The notes under the pieces were generated by a model. That model was not told the origin of the DNA, searched no databases, and saw nothing but the letters and a program-made list of their open reading frames with translations. A program made the position numbers and the translations under genes. This document shows positions 55,760 through 56,632 of a stretch of 56,632 nucleotides of DNA, piece by piece. The stretch lies in the NCBI GenBank assembly GCA_024693285.1, contig JAILLE010000050.1:1-56632 (forward strand). The letters run 5' to 3'. The stretch comes from Bacteroidales bacterium. GTDB taxonomy: Bacteria; Bacteroidota; Bacteroidia; Bacteroidales; UBA932. How positions within the stretch are numbered: the stretch's first letter is position 1; the number at the start of each line of letters is the position of its first letter.

Positions 55760-56632
55760 TTAAAATTTCCTGTAGTTGTAGCCCAGAGTGTCAAAAATCT
55801 TGAACGACTCGGCCCTCATAGATGCGGAGAACCTGTCGAAATTCTTGTCCTTGCTAGCGCACCACTGAATCTCGGAAAGGGCGCACATTCTCGGAAGGAG
55901 CATGTACTCGAGATATTCGTTGGTGGCGATATATTCTGTCCAAAGATTGGCCTGGACTCCAAGGATATGCTTCTGCTGGCTGGCATTGAGGCCTTCGAAA
56001 GGCTCATAGCTATAGACTTTCTCAACCGGCAGGTTGCCACCAATGGCAAGAGGCTCCTGGTTATGGTCCCCGCTCTGGTAATAGTCGAAATAGCAGTAAG
56101 TGTTCGGAGTCATGATCACGTCGAATCCCAATGCTGAAGCCTGGATTCCGCCATCCACACCTCTCCAAGACATCACTGTGGCACCAGGAGCGAGTTCTCC
56201 TTCAAGAACCTCGTCCCAGCCGATAATCTTACGGCCCTTGTCGTTGAGGAACTTCTGCACACGGGCGGTGACATAGCTCTGGAGATATTGCTCCGCGGTG
56301 TGCTTACTGTCAGCTTTTATCCCAAGAGCCTTGATCCTGGCTTGGCAATCAGGACATTTCTCCCATTCAGTCTTGGGGCACTCATCTCCACCGATGTGGA
56401 TGTATTCTGACGGGAAAAGATCCAATAGTTCAGTGAAGACATCCTCAAGGAAAGTGAACATCGCTTCTTTTCCAGGACACATCACTTCTTCAGAGACTCC
56501 CCATCTGGTCCAAACCTCATAAGGACCTCCTGTGCAACCGAGTTCAGGATAGGCCGCGAGGGCTCCGAGCATGTGACCCGGAAGGTCGATCTCAGGGATC
56601 ACGGTGATGCCAAGTGAGGAGGCGTATGCGAC
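55760..56632 (-). CDS. Beta-N-acetylhexosaminidase, GH20, C-terminal part
   Basis: 290 residues of a GH20 enzyme; the frame is open to the window edge, so the N-terminus (usually 200-400 residues including a GH20b domain) is missing. VIPEIDLPGHMLGALAAYPEL and FPSEYIHIGGDECPK hold the catalytic Asp-Glu pair (GGDE). GRKIIGWDEVLEG, ATVMSWRG, YCYFDYYQS, GVQANLWTEYI and MLLPRMCALSEIQW complete the active-site wall. It removes terminal GlcNAc or GalNAc from glycans outside the cytoplasm, in line with nagB elsewhere in the window. Confidence 0.95.
   Translation of the reverse strand, partial: VAYASSLGITVIPEIDLPGHMLGALAAYPELGCTGGPYEVWTRWGVSEEVMCPGKEAMFTFLEDVFTELLDLFPSEYIHIGGDECPKTEWEKCPDCQARIKALGIKADSKHTAEQYLQSYVTARVQKFLNDKGRKIIGWDEVLEGELAPGATVMSWRGVDGGIQASALGFDVIMTPNTYCYFDYYQSGDHNQEPLAIGGNLPVEKVYSYEPFEGLNASQQKHILGVQANLWTEYIATNEYLEYMLLPRMCALSEIQWCASKDKNFDRFSASMRAESFKIFDTLGYNYRKF

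Overview
The window is a chromosomal stretch from a member of the Bacteroidetes, most likely order Bacteroidales. Evidence: two SusC/SusD outer-membrane pairs, many Bacteroidetes-type lipoproteins, TAnnTTTG-type -7 promoter elements with almost no Shine-Dalgarno sequences, a KDO8P-type DAHP synthase fused to chorismate mutase, the Bacteroides-type NagB-like/PIG-L fusion, and the rplM-rpsI-rpsB-tsf block. I cannot name the genus. The GH43, GH20 and sialidase-like genes fit a gut or rumen glycan degrader.

Layout. 1-0.5 kb: start of cysS and a rubredoxin. 0.5-5.4 kb: a minus-strand corrinoid methyl-transfer operon (two URO-D/MtaA-type methyltransferases, a corrinoid protein, a MetH-activation-like protein, an MFS transporter), translationally coupled to purL (5.4-9.2 kb). 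9.2-14.5 kb: three secreted proteins of unknown function, nagB, a NagB-like/PIG-L deacetylase fusion and a zinc metallopeptidase. 14.7 kb: tRNA-Leu(CAA) with a clear promoter and terminator. 14.9-18.2 kb: a sialidase-like lipoprotein, a second propeller-type lipoprotein and a GH43 enzyme, followed by a decayed GNAT acetyltransferase.

18.9-23.8 kb is the most unusual region: a tightly coupled minus-strand operon of mostly unrecognised proteins (a small basic protein, a coiled-coil/membrane protein, a soluble coiled-coil protein, a membrane-anchored lumenal protein, two tandem four-helix membrane paralogues, a zinc-ribbon ORF broken by a stop codon, and an LHH-type HNH/EndoVII nuclease). It is bracketed by copies of a short repeat that also forms an inverted pair beside a REP-associated tyrosine transposase at 24.7-25.5 kb. 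25.8-29.5 kb: an LRR lipoprotein, an HTH-like protein, a membrane Ser/Thr kinase and a secreted protein. The last two have absorbed a second short repeat family in frame.

29.6-38.6 kb is conserved core: pfkA, a sialidase-like protein, a PA14/phosphoesterase lipoprotein, then pyrH-frr-pheA-aminotransferase-tyrA-aroF/chorismate mutase. 38.6-49.6 kb: a tyrosine recombinase and two consecutive SusC/SusD pairs whose promoters, leaders and signal peptides are a ~340-bp direct repeat. 49.6-55.0 kb: lpxK and dus on minus, divergent from rplM-rpsI and rpsB-tsf with structured leaders. The window ends with a cyclophilin lipoprotein and a partial GH20 beta-hexosaminidase.

Functional links. The corrinoid operon could feed methyl groups into folate or methionine metabolism; its coupling to purL is an odd but visible arrangement. 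NagB, the NagB-like fusion, GH20 and the sialidase-like proteins suit host-glycan or amino-sugar use. The 18.9-23.8 kb operon and the repeat-ridden kinase locus are the best places to look for new biology.
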